A stretch of 64,000 nucleotides of DNA from Salinivirgaceae bacterium (GTDB lineage: Bacteria; Bacteroidota; Bacteroidia; Bacteroidales; SZUA-534). The translations under genes and the position numbers were made by a program. The stretch spans positions 23,676 through 87,675 of the forward strand of contig JAFVGW010000044.1 of the NCBI GenBank assembly GCA_017474765.1, in the 5' to 3' direction. Under the pieces are notes generated by a model that was not told the DNA's origin, searched no databases, and worked only from the letters and a program-made list of their open reading frames with translations. Below, piece after piece: positions 1-9,359 of the stretch. The first letter of the stretch is position 1. Every line of letters begins with the position of its first letter.

Positions 1-2
1 AC

Positions 3-1037
3 ACACTTTTGTACAAGGTGCTTGTGCACATGTCGGTCTGCATATTCATTCTGATAATGCCCGTGCTGCTCTCGCTGCACAACAATTTTAGATTCATCGG
101 CATTTTGGAGCACTCGTGGATTCCGACATTCTTCTATTTCATCATCTTCTATGTCAACTACTTAGTACTGGTTGACCGGGTTTTCCTGAACAAGAAGAAA
201 CTGATTTTCTTCCTGTCGAACGCCGCCTTGATGCTGCTTCTCGCCTATCTCGATCAGACTTTGAAGCCTTATCTGTTCCATCACTTCGTATGGCAAGGTC
301 CGCACAGACCAATATTTTTTGTTTACGGCATTCTCATGGATATGCTGACAATGGTGCTGCCACTGGTGCTGGCCGTCGCCTTCAAAACCTACGACCGCTG
401 GCAGCAAATGGAACGCAAGCAGCAGGAAAGCGCCAACGCCCAACTTCAAACCGAGTTAAAACATCTTGAGTATCAGATACAACCGCACTTCTTCTTCAAT
501 TCGCTCAACAACATCTACTCGCTGGTCGACATATCGCCCGAGCGCGCCAAAGAGACCATCCACAACCTGAGCAAGCTGATGCGCTATCTGCTCTACGAAA
601 CCAACAACTCGCTTGTTCCGCTCGACGGCGAGATAACTTTCATGTCGAAATACATTGAACTGATGAAACTGCGCACTGCCGCCAACACCAAGGTCGAATA
701 CTCGTTCCCCACCAACACCAACGGCATAATGGTGGCGCCGCTGCTGTTCATCTCACTTATCGAGAACTCGTTCAAGCACGGAATCAAACCAATGGGTACT
801 TCTGATTTGATTTTCAAAATGGAAATCGATGGCACAAAAGTGATTTTCACCACAGAAAACCCATATTTTGAGAAAACCGGTCCCGACCTTTCGGGCGGCT
901 CGTCAATCGGACTCGAGAACATCCGCAAGCGGCTCGAACTGCTCTACAACGGGAAATCGGTTTTCAACACCCGCATCGAAAATGATAAATATTTTGCATA
1001 TTTGTCGATAGACACTGACACTGTTGAACACAAATAA
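3..1037 (+). CDS. LytS/YesM-type sensor histidine kinase (5' end possibly cut)
   Basis: Membrane sensor kinase that should phosphorylate the LytTR regulator encoded 11 bp downstream. Four or so hydrophobic segments fill residues 1-125, a short helix follows, and the His_kinase domain (PF06580 type) begins at QIQPHFFFNSLNNIY, whose His is the phosphoacceptor. The ATP-binding N-box is visible as LIENSFKHGI and the glycine region as GGSSIGLENIRKRL. The frame is open to the window edge; an ATG at base 30 is a possible start, but the usual length of the family means either reading is possible. The signal sensed cannot be read from the sequence. Confidence 0.88.
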   Translation, partial: TLLYKVLVHMSVCIFILIMPVLLSLHNNFRFIGILEHSWIPTFFYFIIFYVNYLVLVDRVFLNKKKLIFFLSNAALMLLLAYLDQTLKPYLFHHFVWQGPHRPIFFVYGILMDMLTMVLPLVLAVAFKTYDRWQQMERKQQESANAQLQTELKHLEYQIQPHFFFNSLNNIYSLVDISPERAKETIHNLSKLMRYLLYETNNSLVPLDGEITFMSKYIELMKLRTAANTKVEYSFPTNTNGIMVAPLLFISLIENSFKHGIKPMGTSDLIFKMEIDGTKVIFTTENPYFEKTGPDLSGGSSIGLENIRKRLELLYNGKSVFNTRIENDKYFAYLSIDTDTVEHK

Positions 1038-1048
1038 AACGCACCATA

Positions 1049-1771
1049 ATGGAACAAAAAATAACCTGCCTGATTGCCGACGACGAGCCCATGGCTCTCG
1101 AACTTATTGAAAGCTACGTCAACAAAACCCCATTTCTGGAACTCAGGGGCAAGTGCATCAACGGTTTCGACGTGCTCGACCTGCTGGCCAAAGAGCAAAT
1201 CGACCTGCTGTTTCTCGACATTCAGATGCCCGGACTGAACGGCCTTGAACTCTCAAAAACGCTGCGCAAAAAGAACCGCGTCATCTTCACCACTGCTTTC
1301 GACAAGTACGCACTCGATGGTTTCAAGGTTGAAGCGCTCGACTATCTGCTCAAGCCGTTCGACTACAATGAGTTCCTAACGGCAGCCAACAAGGCTCTTG
1401 AGTGGTTCTCACTTCAACGTTCTGGCAAACAGCCTGTTACCAGTAACGACTATATGTTTGTGAAAGCCGACTACAAACAGATAAAAATCGATTACAGCGA
1501 CATTTACTATTTCGAAGGCTTGAAGGACTATGTGAAGATTTGGCTGAAATCGCGTCCGCGCCCAATTCTGACACTGATGAGCCTCAAATCGCTCGAAGAG
1601 ACTCTCCCCGCCGACCGTTTCATGCGCGTTCACCGTTCGTACATCATTGCTTTGGACGCAATCAAATCAATTGAGCGCAACTGTGTGATTATCAATGACC
1701 AACCCATTGCCGTGGCCGACAAATACAAGGATATTTTCAACGAGTTTGTTCAGAAAAAATCGGTGCAATAA
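1049..1771 (+). CDS. LytTR-family response regulator
   Basis: DNA-binding response regulator, 240 aa, partner of the upstream kinase (11-bp gap, same strand, likely one operon). The receiver domain (residues 1-120) shows the acidic pair DDE, the phosphoacceptor Asp in LLFLDIQMPGLNG and the Lys in LLKPF. The C-terminal LytTR domain (about 135-235) shows the typical YFEGLKDYVKIWL and RVHRSYIIALDAI stretches that contact DNA. Such pairs are common in Bacteroidetes; the targets are unknown. Confidence 0.93.
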   Translation: MEQKITCLIADDEPMALELIESYVNKTPFLELRGKCINGFDVLDLLAKEQIDLLFLDIQMPGLNGLELSKTLRKKNRVIFTTAFDKYALDGFKVEALDYLLKPFDYNEFLTAANKALEWFSLQRSGKQPVTSNDYMFVKADYKQIKIDYSDIYYFEGLKDYVKIWLKSRPRPILTLMSLKSLEETLPADRFMRVHRSYIIALDAIKSIERNCVIINDQPIAVADKYKDIFNEFVQKKSVQ

Positions 1772-1831
1772 ATCAAGGTCTGAAGTCCCATTGCTATCGG
1801 GATAAATGTTTGATGGGTTCAGAAGAAATTT

Positions 1832-1973
1832 GGTGAATTGGTGAATTGGTGAATTGGTGAATTGGTGAATCGTAATTCATAATTCGTAATTCCTACATCC
1901 TAACTCCTAATTCCTAACTCCTAATTCCTAACTCCTAATTCCTAACTCCTAATTCCTAACTTCTAAATCCTAA
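1832..1973. repeat. Short tandem repeats (8-nt then 14-nt units) upstream of a promoter
   Basis: About 4.5 copies of ggtgaatt run from 1832 to 1870, followed by about five copies of a 14-nt unit (cctaactcctaatt) up to 1973. They fill the gap between the response regulator and the next gene and abut the -7 promoter element, so changes in copy number would change upstream promoter sequence. No coding frame crosses them. Confidence 0.85.
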
Positions 1974-1974
1974 T

Positions 1975-1982
1975 TATCTTTG
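1975..1982 (+). promoter_or_regulatory. Bacteroidetes -7 promoter element for the HAD phosphatase
   Basis: TATCTTTG matches the TAnnTTTG -7 consensus of Bacteroidetes. It predicts a leader of roughly 10 nt before the ATG at 2001. No clear TTTG is seen at -33; that position lies in the tandem repeats. Confidence 0.6.
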
Positions 1983-2000
1983 CGGCTCAATTTTAGTTCG

Positions 2001-2723
2001 ATGATAGAGGCTGCAAAAAAGGATTATCTTGCGAAGACAGGTCACAAGAGTTTGAATATTAAAGGTGTTATGTTCGACATGGATGGTGTGCTGTTCGACA
2101 GTATGCCACTGCATGCCGAAGCCTGGGTTAAAACTTTCACGCAGATTGGAATACCATTCACTCATCGGCAGGTCTATCTGAACGAAGGCCGCACGGGAGC
2201 AGCTACCATCGACGAGCAGTTTCAGATTTATTCCAACCGACACAGCACTGTCGAAGAACAACAAGAGATTTACCGCATTAAAAGCGGCATTTTCAAGCAA
2301 TTGCCCAAACCAAAACTAATTCCTGGAATTGTTGATGTGGTGCAATACCTGGCCGACAACAACATTGCCCGAACGGTTGTAACAGGCTCTGGAGAAAGCT
2401 CCACCCTCGAACGTCTGGAGCAGAATTTCCACTGTCTCTTCAACCGCTGCCTGATGGTTACAGCTCTCGATGTCAAGCAGGGCAAGCCTTACCCAGAGCC
2501 TTATCTGATGGGGCTGCAAAAACTCCGCCTCGCTCCCAACGAGGCTTTGGTTGTTGAGAATGCGCCTCTGGGCATACAAGCCGGGGTGGCTGCAGGTGTG
2601 TTCACAATAGGCGTAAACACAGGAATTCTGGACAAATCAGACCTTGAAGCAGCGGGCGCCAATCTTGTTTTCGACAATATGTGGCAACTGCTTGAATCAT
2701 TGCCTGAGATAGTGAAACAATAA
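2001..2723 (+). CDS. HAD-superfamily phosphatase, beta-phosphoglucomutase-like
   Basis: 240-aa cytoplasmic hydrolase of the HAD IA subclass. Motif I is VMFDMDGVLFDS (nucleophile and acid/base Asp), motif II is the Thr/Ser in VVTGSGE, motif III the Lys in VKQGKPYPEPYLMGLQKL, and motif IV is replaced by VVENAPLGIQAGVAAG. The KPxPEPY pattern and cap domain point to a sugar-phosphate phosphatase or phosphoglucomutase; the substrate cannot be assigned. The ATG at 2001 was chosen because the promoter lies just upstream; a TTG seven codons earlier would lie inside the promoter. Confidence 0.88.
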   Translation: MIEAAKKDYLAKTGHKSLNIKGVMFDMDGVLFDSMPLHAEAWVKTFTQIGIPFTHRQVYLNEGRTGAATIDEQFQIYSNRHSTVEEQQEIYRIKSGIFKQLPKPKLIPGIVDVVQYLADNNIARTVVTGSGESSTLERLEQNFHCLFNRCLMVTALDVKQGKPYPEPYLMGLQKLRLAPNEALVVENAPLGIQAGVAAGVFTIGVNTGILDKSDLEAAGANLVFDNMWQLLESLPEIVKQ

Positions 2724-2733
2724 TTTCAAAAAG

Positions 2734-3792
2734 CTACCTTTCTCTGCCATCAGCTTTTCCCGAGAAGTCAATCACCGCCGACCTACGATGCCACCGCTCT
2801 TTGGCGAATTTCTGCATATCAATTTGAGTATCAGACTCATCGGTAATTTCCATACCAAGCAGCGTCTCAACCACATCTTCCATTGTGGCAATGCCTTCCA
2901 TACCGCCATACTCGTCAATCACAAGGGCAATCTGCTGCTTGCGGGTAATCAGAATGTTGTAGAAATTGTAAATCGACGTGTTCTCGTAACAGTTGATTAT
3001 CGGTCGGCGCAAGTTCTTGAGTTTCACGTTCTTCTTGCCTTCGGCCAAATAGAGCAGAATGTCCGATTTGAGCACAAAGCCTGTGATGTCGTCAATGGAA
3101 TCTTTGTAGACAGGGATTCGCGAGTAGCGCAGATTCTCTTTGTTGCTGAAAAAACGCTCGAGAGTGGTGTTCTCGCTGGCGGCCACAACCACCGTTCGCG
3201 GCGTCATCACACTCTTCACTTTCAGCGATTTAAGTTTCACAAGGTTGTTGATAATCTTGCCTTCGCTCGACTCGAAAACGCCTTCTCGCTCACCAATGTT
3301 GGCCAATGCGGCAATCTCTTCGCGGCTCACCGTCTGTCCGCGGCGGCGCGAGAAAAGTTTGGTCAGCGATTCCGACACAAGCACTATTGGATAGATGATA
3401 TATATCAGTCCCTGAACAATATACGCTATCGGAACGCACAATTCGCGCCAATAGTTTGAGCCGATTGACTTTGGAATTATCTCAGAAAAGACCAAAATCA
3501 GCACCGTGAGCACGCCCGAAGCGATGCCGAAAAACTCGCTTCCGAACACCGCAACCGCCTGAGCGCCAACGCCCGCCGCGCCAATGGTGTTGGCAATGGT
3601 GTTGAGCGACAGAATGGCCGCCAACGGACGGTCGATGTTGCGCTTGAGCCGCACCAAAATGCGTCCGCCCCTGCCCTTGTGCGCCACCGATTCGGCATAA
3701 GAAATTGATGTTGAGAGCATTACCGATTCTGATACCGAACACAGAAACGATACCAACAGCGCGGTTGAAAGATAAACTATAAGCAGAAACAT
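2734..3792 (-). CDS. CNNM-type (DUF21) membrane protein with CBS domains
   Basis: 352-aa inner-membrane protein related to CorB/CNNM magnesium transporters and 'hemolysin' proteins. A DUF21 domain with three to four membrane segments spans about residues 1-165 (contains the conserved SEIIPKSIG), followed by two CBS motifs (VKSVMTPRTVV... and the segment ending LVIDEYGGMEGIATMEDVVE). The C-terminal CorC_HlyC domain found in longer members is missing. It converges on the HAD gene with only 10 bp between stops. Mg2+ or other cation transport is inferred from the family. Confidence 0.85.
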   Translation of the reverse strand: MFLLIVYLSTALLVSFLCSVSESVMLSTSISYAESVAHKGRGGRILVRLKRNIDRPLAAILSLNTIANTIGAAGVGAQAVAVFGSEFFGIASGVLTVLILVFSEIIPKSIGSNYWRELCVPIAYIVQGLIYIIYPIVLVSESLTKLFSRRRGQTVSREEIAALANIGEREGVFESSEGKIINNLVKLKSLKVKSVMTPRTVVVAASENTTLERFFSNKENLRYSRIPVYKDSIDDITGFVLKSDILLYLAEGKKNVKLKNLRRPIINCYENTSIYNFYNILITRKQQIALVIDEYGGMEGIATMEDVVETLLGMEITDESDTQIDMQKFAKERWHRRSAVIDFSGKADGRER

Positions 3793-3816
3793 CTGAATAT
3801 CAACAAGAAGACTTTC

Positions 3817-4212
3817 CTATGCCTGAACCGTCAGTTTTTTAAATTCGAACGGCACTTTCACAATCTGCTGATAATCATTGCCCAAATCGAGCATATCTTC
3901 ATCGGAATAGTACCAAACGATTGTCACATCGGCACCCGTTTCAAACAGACTTTCAAACTGTTGCATAATCTGAAGCAGATACTTCGATGTGCTGGTGTTG
4001 AAATACTCAAGTTCCATGTGAAATTCGGTTTTCTCGGCAGGATGCTTGATATATTGCTCAATCCACTTTGTAATCGGCTCGTAGAAACGAATCGAATTTT
4101 CAAGAATCGACCGCCCCAAGAGCCTGAACTGGCCTGTTGTGGCGTTGAAAATCACTGTGGGGCGGCTGGTGTTGCCGTCTATCTGGAAAACGCTGGCTGT
4201 TATAGTGTCCAT
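3817..4212 (-). CDS. SiaC-family (DUF1987) regulatory protein, copy 1
   Basis: 131-aa protein of the SiaC/DUF1987 family (PF09345), known in Pseudomonas as a phosphoprotein switched by the SiaA phosphatase and SiaB kinase. Seen here: FNATTGQFRLLGRSILENS, then a Trp-rich helix, then the MELEYFNTSTSKYLLQIM core with the expected Thr/Ser cluster, and IVWYYSDEDMLDLG. The ATG at 4212 is preferred over an upstream TTG. A paralogue lies at 11004-11378. Partner kinases or cyclases are not adjacent. Confidence 0.82.
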   Translation of the reverse strand: MDTITASVFQIDGNTSRPTVIFNATTGQFRLLGRSILENSIRFYEPITKWIEQYIKHPAEKTEFHMELEYFNTSTSKYLLQIMQQFESLFETGADVTIVWYYSDEDMLDLGNDYQQIVKVPFEFKKLTVQA

Positions 4213-4373
4213 CCGATTCAATTTTATTCGACAAAAGTATTTAAATATTGCAACAATACAAACGTTTGCATAAAATGATTACGTGAAAAAAGCCGATTTG
4301 TTTCAAACATTTCATCTGTTCGCAAACATTTTAAAAAAAACACCGCCGACATACATTTATCGCACAAGATGTC

Positions 4374-4381
4374 TATATTTG
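4374..4381 (+). promoter_or_regulatory. -7 promoter element for the SGNH esterase operon
   Basis: TATATTTG matches TAnnTTTG and lies 30 nt before the ATG at 4412, a normal spacing for Bacteroidetes. It supports that start over upstream in-frame codons. Confidence 0.55.
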
Positions 4382-4411
4382 GCTACGATTTTTCGTAATA
4401 AACACAAAACA

Positions 4412-5056
4412 ATGAGACATAATATTTTATTTGCAGCAATAGCAGCACTTTCGCTTACGGCGTGCGGTGGCAGCGAGCAAATCCGCGTGGCCTGCGTGGG
4501 CGACAGCATCACCGAAGGCCACGGCATCAAAATCCAAAGCCGCGATGACTATCCTGTGGTGCTGAACCGCATTTTGGGCAACGGCTACAGCGTGCAGAAC
4601 TGCGGAAAAAGCGGCACCACGGTGCAAAAAGATGCCGATTATCCGTACTGGATTTGCAAGGAATTCTCGAACGCCGTGGCGCTCAACGCCGACATTGTGG
4701 TCATCAAACTGGGCACCAACGACACCAAGCCGCAGAACTGGAATGCCGAGCGTTTCAAAACTGACTATCAGTCGCTTATCGACACTTTGAAAACGAAAGG
4801 GCGCAACCCGCAGATTTTTGTCTGCACCCCCGCCCCCGCTTTCAGCCACGGCTGGGGCATCAACGACTCGGTGATTGTGGCAGGCGTGATTCCGGCCGTG
4901 ACCCAAATTGCAAAAGCAAACAACCTGACAATCATCGATTTGCATAAAGAATTGGCCGGCAAGCAAGAATATTTTGCTGTTGACGGCATCCACCCCGACG
5001 AGCTGGGTGCCGCATACATGGCCGAAATCATCGCGAAAGCAATCAAGAAAGACTAA
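4412..5056 (+). CDS. Lipoprotein SGNH/GDSL hydrolase
   Basis: 214-aa secreted esterase. The lipoprotein signal is MRHNILFAAIAALSLTAC followed by GG, so the mature protein is lipid-anchored at the Cys. SGNH blocks are complete: GDSITEG (Ser nucleophile), the Gly in block II, KLGTNDTKP (block III Asn) and DGIHPDELG (catalytic Asp and His). Such enzymes often deacetylate glycans. It is followed 20 bp later by an alpha/beta esterase, suggesting joint work on a substituted polysaccharide; this is inference. An in-frame extension upstream to 4283 runs through the promoter and is rejected. Confidence 0.88.
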   Translation: MRHNILFAAIAALSLTACGGSEQIRVACVGDSITEGHGIKIQSRDDYPVVLNRILGNGYSVQNCGKSGTTVQKDADYPYWICKEFSNAVALNADIVVIKLGTNDTKPQNWNAERFKTDYQSLIDTLKTKGRNPQIFVCTPAPAFSHGWGINDSVIVAGVIPAVTQIAKANNLTIIDLHKELAGKQEYFAVDGIHPDELGAAYMAEIIAKAIKKD

Positions 5057-5076
5057 CAACTTAATACAATAAAGTA

Positions 5077-6033
5077 ATGAAAACCACTATTTTATCAGCA
5101 ATGGCAGCCATCTGCCTGACAGCCGCTACACAAACGGCAAACGCGCAGTTCCCCGGAATGCCCGCACCGAAGGAACCGCAAAAAATCATCGACCTTTGGA
5201 ATGGCAAGATTCCGGGCGCAAAAAACGTTGACGCGAGCAAACTCGACGAAGTAAGCACCAAATCTTTCTTTGCGAGAGATATTAAGGTGCCGTCGATAGC
5301 CTACTACCCTGCCGACGAGAACCCGACAGGCACGGCAGTTGTTGTCTGCCCCGGCGGCAGCTATGCTGGTCTGTCATACGCTTTTGAAGGCGTCAACCAA
5401 GCAGCATGGCTCAACTCTATCGGCATTTCGGCCTTTGTTTTGCGCTATCGCATGCCAAAAGATGAGTTTATGGAAAAACGCTGCGACGGCCCGCTGCAGG
5501 ACGCTCAGCAGGCTATTCGCTACGTGCGCAGCCACGCCGCTGAGTACGGTATCAACCCTGACCATATCGGAATTGTGGGCTTCTCGGCGGGCGGACATCT
5601 GGCTTCGGTGGCATCGACTCACTTCAACGACGAAGTGTACAAACCGACTGAAAATGTGAGCGCAAGACCCGATTTCGCAGTACTCGTCTACCCTGTCATC
5701 ACCATGGAACCGAGCTACAGCGAAAAAGGCACGCGCGAGTCTCTTATCGGCCCCGACGCTGACCAAGCTTTAATCGATCGTTTCTCGAGCGAGAAACAGG
5801 TTACCAAAGAAACACCGACGACATTCCTGGCTCACGCCATGAACGACAAACTGGTGCCTTACACAAACAGCGTCAATTACGCCAACGCTTTGCGCGAAAA
5901 GGGCGTTGAGTGCGAGCTGCACCTTTATGCCCGCGGCGACCACGGTCTTGGCGCAAGAAACCCGATTGAAACTCAAGCCTTCTGGCACGACGCCTGCGAG
6001 AAATGGCTGCGCATGAACGGATGGACGAAGTGA
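5077..6033 (+). CDS. Secreted alpha/beta-hydrolase, BD-FAE/acetylxylan esterase-like
   Basis: 318-aa esterase with a cleavable signal peptide (ends near ATQTANAQF). Oxyanion-region PGGSYAGLS, nucleophile elbow GFSAGGHLAS (Ser), Asp in the segment around HAMNDKLVPY, and catalytic His in ARGDHGLGARN match the lipase/esterase family often annotated as xylan esterase or feruloyl esterase. Co-transcription with the upstream SGNH esterase is likely (20-bp gap, no terminator seen). Substrate is inferred only. Confidence 0.87.
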   Translation: MKTTILSAMAAICLTAATQTANAQFPGMPAPKEPQKIIDLWNGKIPGAKNVDASKLDEVSTKSFFARDIKVPSIAYYPADENPTGTAVVVCPGGSYAGLSYAFEGVNQAAWLNSIGISAFVLRYRMPKDEFMEKRCDGPLQDAQQAIRYVRSHAAEYGINPDHIGIVGFSAGGHLASVASTHFNDEVYKPTENVSARPDFAVLVYPVITMEPSYSEKGTRESLIGPDADQALIDRFSSEKQVTKETPTTFLAHAMNDKLVPYTNSVNYANALREKGVECELHLYARGDHGLGARNPIETQAFWHDACEKWLRMNGWTK

Positions 6034-6086
6034 TTTAGGATTTAGGATTTAGAGAATAGGCTGGATTGCTTTGCTTTCCGGCCTTT

Positions 6087-6116
6087 TTTGTTTCTGCACA
6101 GCAAATGCTATCTTTG
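6087..6116 (+). promoter_or_regulatory. Promoter of mnmE
   Basis: TATCTTTG at 6109-6116 (TAnnTTTG) with TTTG at 6087-6090, 18 bp apart, close to the Bacteroidetes -33/-7 arrangement. The mnmE ATG follows 17 nt later. A run of ggattta heptamers (6033-6053) precedes it. Confidence 0.6.
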
Positions 6117-6133
6117 CGCAAAATTTCTGACTG

Positions 6134-7513
6134 ATGGATTTTTCCGACACAATCTGCGCTATATCAACAGCACCCGGAAGCGGTGCCATTGCTCTTGTGC
6201 GCTTAAGCGGGGCTGATGCACTGACTGTAGCCAGCCGTGTTTTCAATGCAAAACGGAAGAATTTCGACATTGCCGCAATGCCATCGCACACAGCGGCTTT
6301 CGGCACCATCAGCAACCAATCAGGCATTATCGACGAAGTGGTGATGACCGTTTTCCGCACCCCCCACTCTTTCACGGGCGAAGATGTTGTTGAATTCGGC
6401 TGCCATGGTTCTCAATACATTCAGCAGCAGATTCTGCAAACACTCATTGCCAATGGTGCACGGATGGCCGCCCCCGGCGAGTTCACCCAGCGTGCTTTTC
6501 TGAACGGCAAAATGGACCTGTCGCAGGCCGAAGCCGTAGCCGACCTGATTGCCTCAACCGGCGCCGCATCGCACCGAGTGGCGCTGAACCAGATGCGCGG
6601 CGGCATATCAACCGAACTGGCGCACCTGCGCGACGAATTGCTGAAAACCATCTCGCTGGTTGAACTGGAACTCGATTTCAGCGAGGAGGACGTTGAGTTT
6701 GCCGACCGCTCGCAACTGCGCACACTACTTAATAATATAGGTGCTGAAATCGACCGATTAATAAAATCGTTCACTCTGGGCAACGCCATCAAAAACGGCG
6801 TGCCTGTGGCCATAATCGGTGAGCCGAATGTGGGCAAATCCACTCTGCTGAACGCAATTTTGAAGGAAGACCGCGCCATTGTGAGCGACATTGCCGGCAC
6901 CACCCGCGACGCCATTGAGGACACCATCAACATCGAAGGCGTAACTTACAGGTTCATCGACACCGCCGGTATCCGCCAGACGACCGACACGATTGAAAAT
7001 CTTGGCATTGAGAAGACATTCGAGAAGATTAGCCACGCGGCCATTGTGATTGCAATGTTCGATGCCGCCGACAGCGCCGAAAAAATCACCTCATCGCTCG
7101 GTGAGATTGAATCCAAAATGGCTAACGACGCTGCTCTGATTGTGGTGCTGAACAAGTGCGACCTTCACAGCACCAACCTCCCATCTGTGAGCAGCCCGAA
7201 ATTGCTCGGACAGGTGTCGATTTCGGCCAAAAGCGGGAATATAGACAGTCTTATTACGCTGCTAACCAGCAAAATGCACCAGCAAAACACCGATGATGTG
7301 ATTATCACCAACGCCCGCCACTACAACGCCCTTCTGCTTGCCCGCGAAGCCCTCAACCGCGCCTCCGACAAGCTGAACCTCAACACCGAAACCGACCTTC
7401 TGGCCATTGATATCCACGATGTTATCGACAACCTCGGCTCAATCCTCGGCTCCGAAATAACACCAGACGAGGTCTTGGGAAATATCTTCAGCCACTTCTG
7501 CATCGGAAAATGA
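6134..7513 (+). CDS. mnmE: tRNA modification GTPase MnmE
   Basis: 459 aa, the usual length. With MnmG it installs the (carboxymethyl)aminomethyl group on wobble U34 of some tRNAs. The N-terminal folate-binding domain starts ICAISTAPGSGAIALVRLSG. G-domain motifs: G1 GEPNVGKST, G2/G3 around AGTTRD and DTAGIR, G4 NKCD, and G5 SAK. The C-terminal CIGK carries the invariant Cys needed for modification. Single gene with its own promoter and terminator. Confidence 0.98.
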   Translation: MDFSDTICAISTAPGSGAIALVRLSGADALTVASRVFNAKRKNFDIAAMPSHTAAFGTISNQSGIIDEVVMTVFRTPHSFTGEDVVEFGCHGSQYIQQQILQTLIANGARMAAPGEFTQRAFLNGKMDLSQAEAVADLIASTGAASHRVALNQMRGGISTELAHLRDELLKTISLVELELDFSEEDVEFADRSQLRTLLNNIGAEIDRLIKSFTLGNAIKNGVPVAIIGEPNVGKSTLLNAILKEDRAIVSDIAGTTRDAIEDTINIEGVTYRFIDTAGIRQTTDTIENLGIEKTFEKISHAAIVIAMFDAADSAEKITSSLGEIESKMANDAALIVVLNKCDLHSTNLPSVSSPKLLGQVSISAKSGNIDSLITLLTSKMHQQNTDDVIITNARHYNALLLAREALNRASDKLNLNTETDLLAIDIHDVIDNLGSILGSEITPDEVLGNIFSHFCIGK

Positions 7514-7549
7514 CAAAAAAAGAGCCGCTGATTAGCGGCTCATATTTTT
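7514..7549. terminator. Bidirectional intrinsic terminator
   Basis: Stem GAGCCGCT/AGCGGCTC with a 4-nt loop (7522-7541), A-run on the left and T-rich tract on the right. It serves mnmE and the converging lipoprotein gene. Confidence 0.85.
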
Positions 7550-7564
7550 GCAAGAAATTTTCAA

Positions 7565-9214
7565 TCACATACGTTTATAGATAAATTGTCTCTCCGCACG
7601 AACACATTCAACACCTTCTGGTACGTGATCATATGTATCATATACCGATTCTGTTTCAGGAACATAGTAACAGTATTCATACAAAATTAGAGTATCTCCT
7701 GAAAGTGAGAATTTATATAAATCCTCCTCATCATCGTCCCACACAAACTTTAAAACATCATCATTGATGGAATAAATGCCTAAATCTGCTTCTTTTTCGC
7801 CTTCTTCCGTAAACCATTCATTAGAAAAATTGCCATCACTGGCGAAATCAAGATAATCTACACCCAGTTCTTCTACAGAAACACTAAAGGACACACCTTC
7901 TCCTATCATTTTGGCACCAGTTATTTCCCATCTACCGACAATACTGTTAGCAACAACCTCTCCCTCACCGTTATCAATTATTGGTTCATGCGGCAGAGGC
8001 TCTTCGTTATTGTTCTCCTCGTTTTCGACAGGCTTAATGTTGCTGTTCTCCTCCGGAAGTATTTGTGGGATTGGATCATCGTTATTCTCATTCTGTCCGT
8101 TTTCGGGGTTTTGATTATTGCCATTTTCGTTTTGCTCATTTTCAGGATTTTGAGAATTATTATTCTCTTTCTGCTGATTCTCAGTGTTTTCCCCGTTGTT
8201 CTCCTCGGGCTCAGGCTCAGGTTCGCGTCCAATTGATGCTGTATCAGGTTCTTTGCCGCTTTGTTGCGCTGCGACAATATCGCGTTTGTGCAAACCTTCA
8301 ATAGCCGAAGCCGAATAAACCATAATAACATTGCTGCCATCGAGGTTGATTGACTTATAAATCAGCTGGCCCTTGGCGTTCTTGTCCTTCATGTGCTCTT
8401 TGGCGTAAGCCTTGGCAACATCGCTGTTTTTGCAAACACAGATAACCGAGCCGCTAACAACATTGCCGCCATTGTCGATTTTGTAAGAATAAACAGCTGC
8501 AACACCTGCTTTCACAAGCGTAAACTCGATTGTTGAGTCGGTGCTGATGATGGCGCCAACCGAATCTCTGTCGAAATTGTAGTTTGTTTTTCGGTTGTTC
8601 TCGGCCTCCTGCTTCTTTGCATCAGTCTCCTCTTTTGCTTTATTGGCATCGTTCTTCTTTCGCTGCTCACCAAGTTGCTTCGCCAGATTATTGTAAATTG
8701 ATTCCGCCACAGCGTAGGTCATGTTTTCAAGCGTTTCCTTCTTGTAATTGCAAATCACCTTCGAGCCTTCAACAGTTATATCATAAGATACCGTATCGGT
8801 CAGCATCGAATCGCGCACCATCTGGGCATTTGCATCTGAGCCGCAATTGATTACCATTGACGCCTCAACGATTGGCAAATCTTTTTTGTCGACTGTTTGA
8901 TTGGTTGACAAATCAGTTGCCGGAACGCTGTCTGCAGGTTCCACCTCGCCGCCTGCGTTGTATTTGAAAGTGAAAGTTATGTCCTCTTTCAAATCGAAGG
9001 GTTTGATATACTCAATTGTTTGAACAAAAGACAGTTCCGAATTCTCGTCCTTCAACTCGCTAAGCGACATTTTGTATTGAACATCACCATCGGTGAACAA
9101 AACGGCTTCTTCATTGTTGTTGTCATCTTCACTATCGCCTTTGCACGACGCGAAATTTAAAGCCAGCGCAGCCGCTCCGGCCATCAAAAGCATGTTTCTA
9201 AAAATTTTCTTCAT
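7565..9214 (-). CDS. Large lipoprotein with Asn/Glu-rich linker and C-terminal lipocalin-like domain
   Basis: 549-aa surface lipoprotein; signal MKKIFRNMLLMAGAAALALNFASC. Residues to about 330 form a region with repeated beta-type segments and a charged coiled stretch (KNDANKAKEETDAKKQEAE). A low-complexity linker of about 80 residues, rich in PEN/QNEN units, separates it from a C-terminal domain (about 440-549) starting IVGRWEITGAKM, typical of lipocalin-like domains in Bacteroidales. An ATG two codons upstream (9220) is also possible. Function unknown. Confidence 0.75.
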   Translation of the reverse strand: MKKIFRNMLLMAGAAALALNFASCKGDSEDDNNNEEAVLFTDGDVQYKMSLSELKDENSELSFVQTIEYIKPFDLKEDITFTFKYNAGGEVEPADSVPATDLSTNQTVDKKDLPIVEASMVINCGSDANAQMVRDSMLTDTVSYDITVEGSKVICNYKKETLENMTYAVAESIYNNLAKQLGEQRKKNDANKAKEETDAKKQEAENNRKTNYNFDRDSVGAIISTDSTIEFTLVKAGVAAVYSYKIDNGGNVVSGSVICVCKNSDVAKAYAKEHMKDKNAKGQLIYKSINLDGSNVIMVYSASAIEGLHKRDIVAAQQSGKEPDTASIGREPEPEPEENNGENTENQQKENNNSQNPENEQNENGNNQNPENGQNENNDDPIPQILPEENSNIKPVENEENNNEEPLPHEPIIDNGEGEVVANSIVGRWEITGAKMIGEGVSFSVSVEELGVDYLDFASDGNFSNEWFTEEGEKEADLGIYSINDDVLKFVWDDDEEDLYKFSLSGDTLILYEYCYYVPETESVYDTYDHVPEGVECVRAERQFIYKRM

Positions 9215-9359
9215 AACCATAAATTTAGTGTTACAAAACAATAACAAATCTATCGAATTTGCACGATAATAGCCGCTTTTTTCCGTATTTATTCGGCATG
9301 TTGGCAATTGTTTTTCAATCAATCATCAAAACTTAATGTTGAAATAGTTGCGCAAGGTA

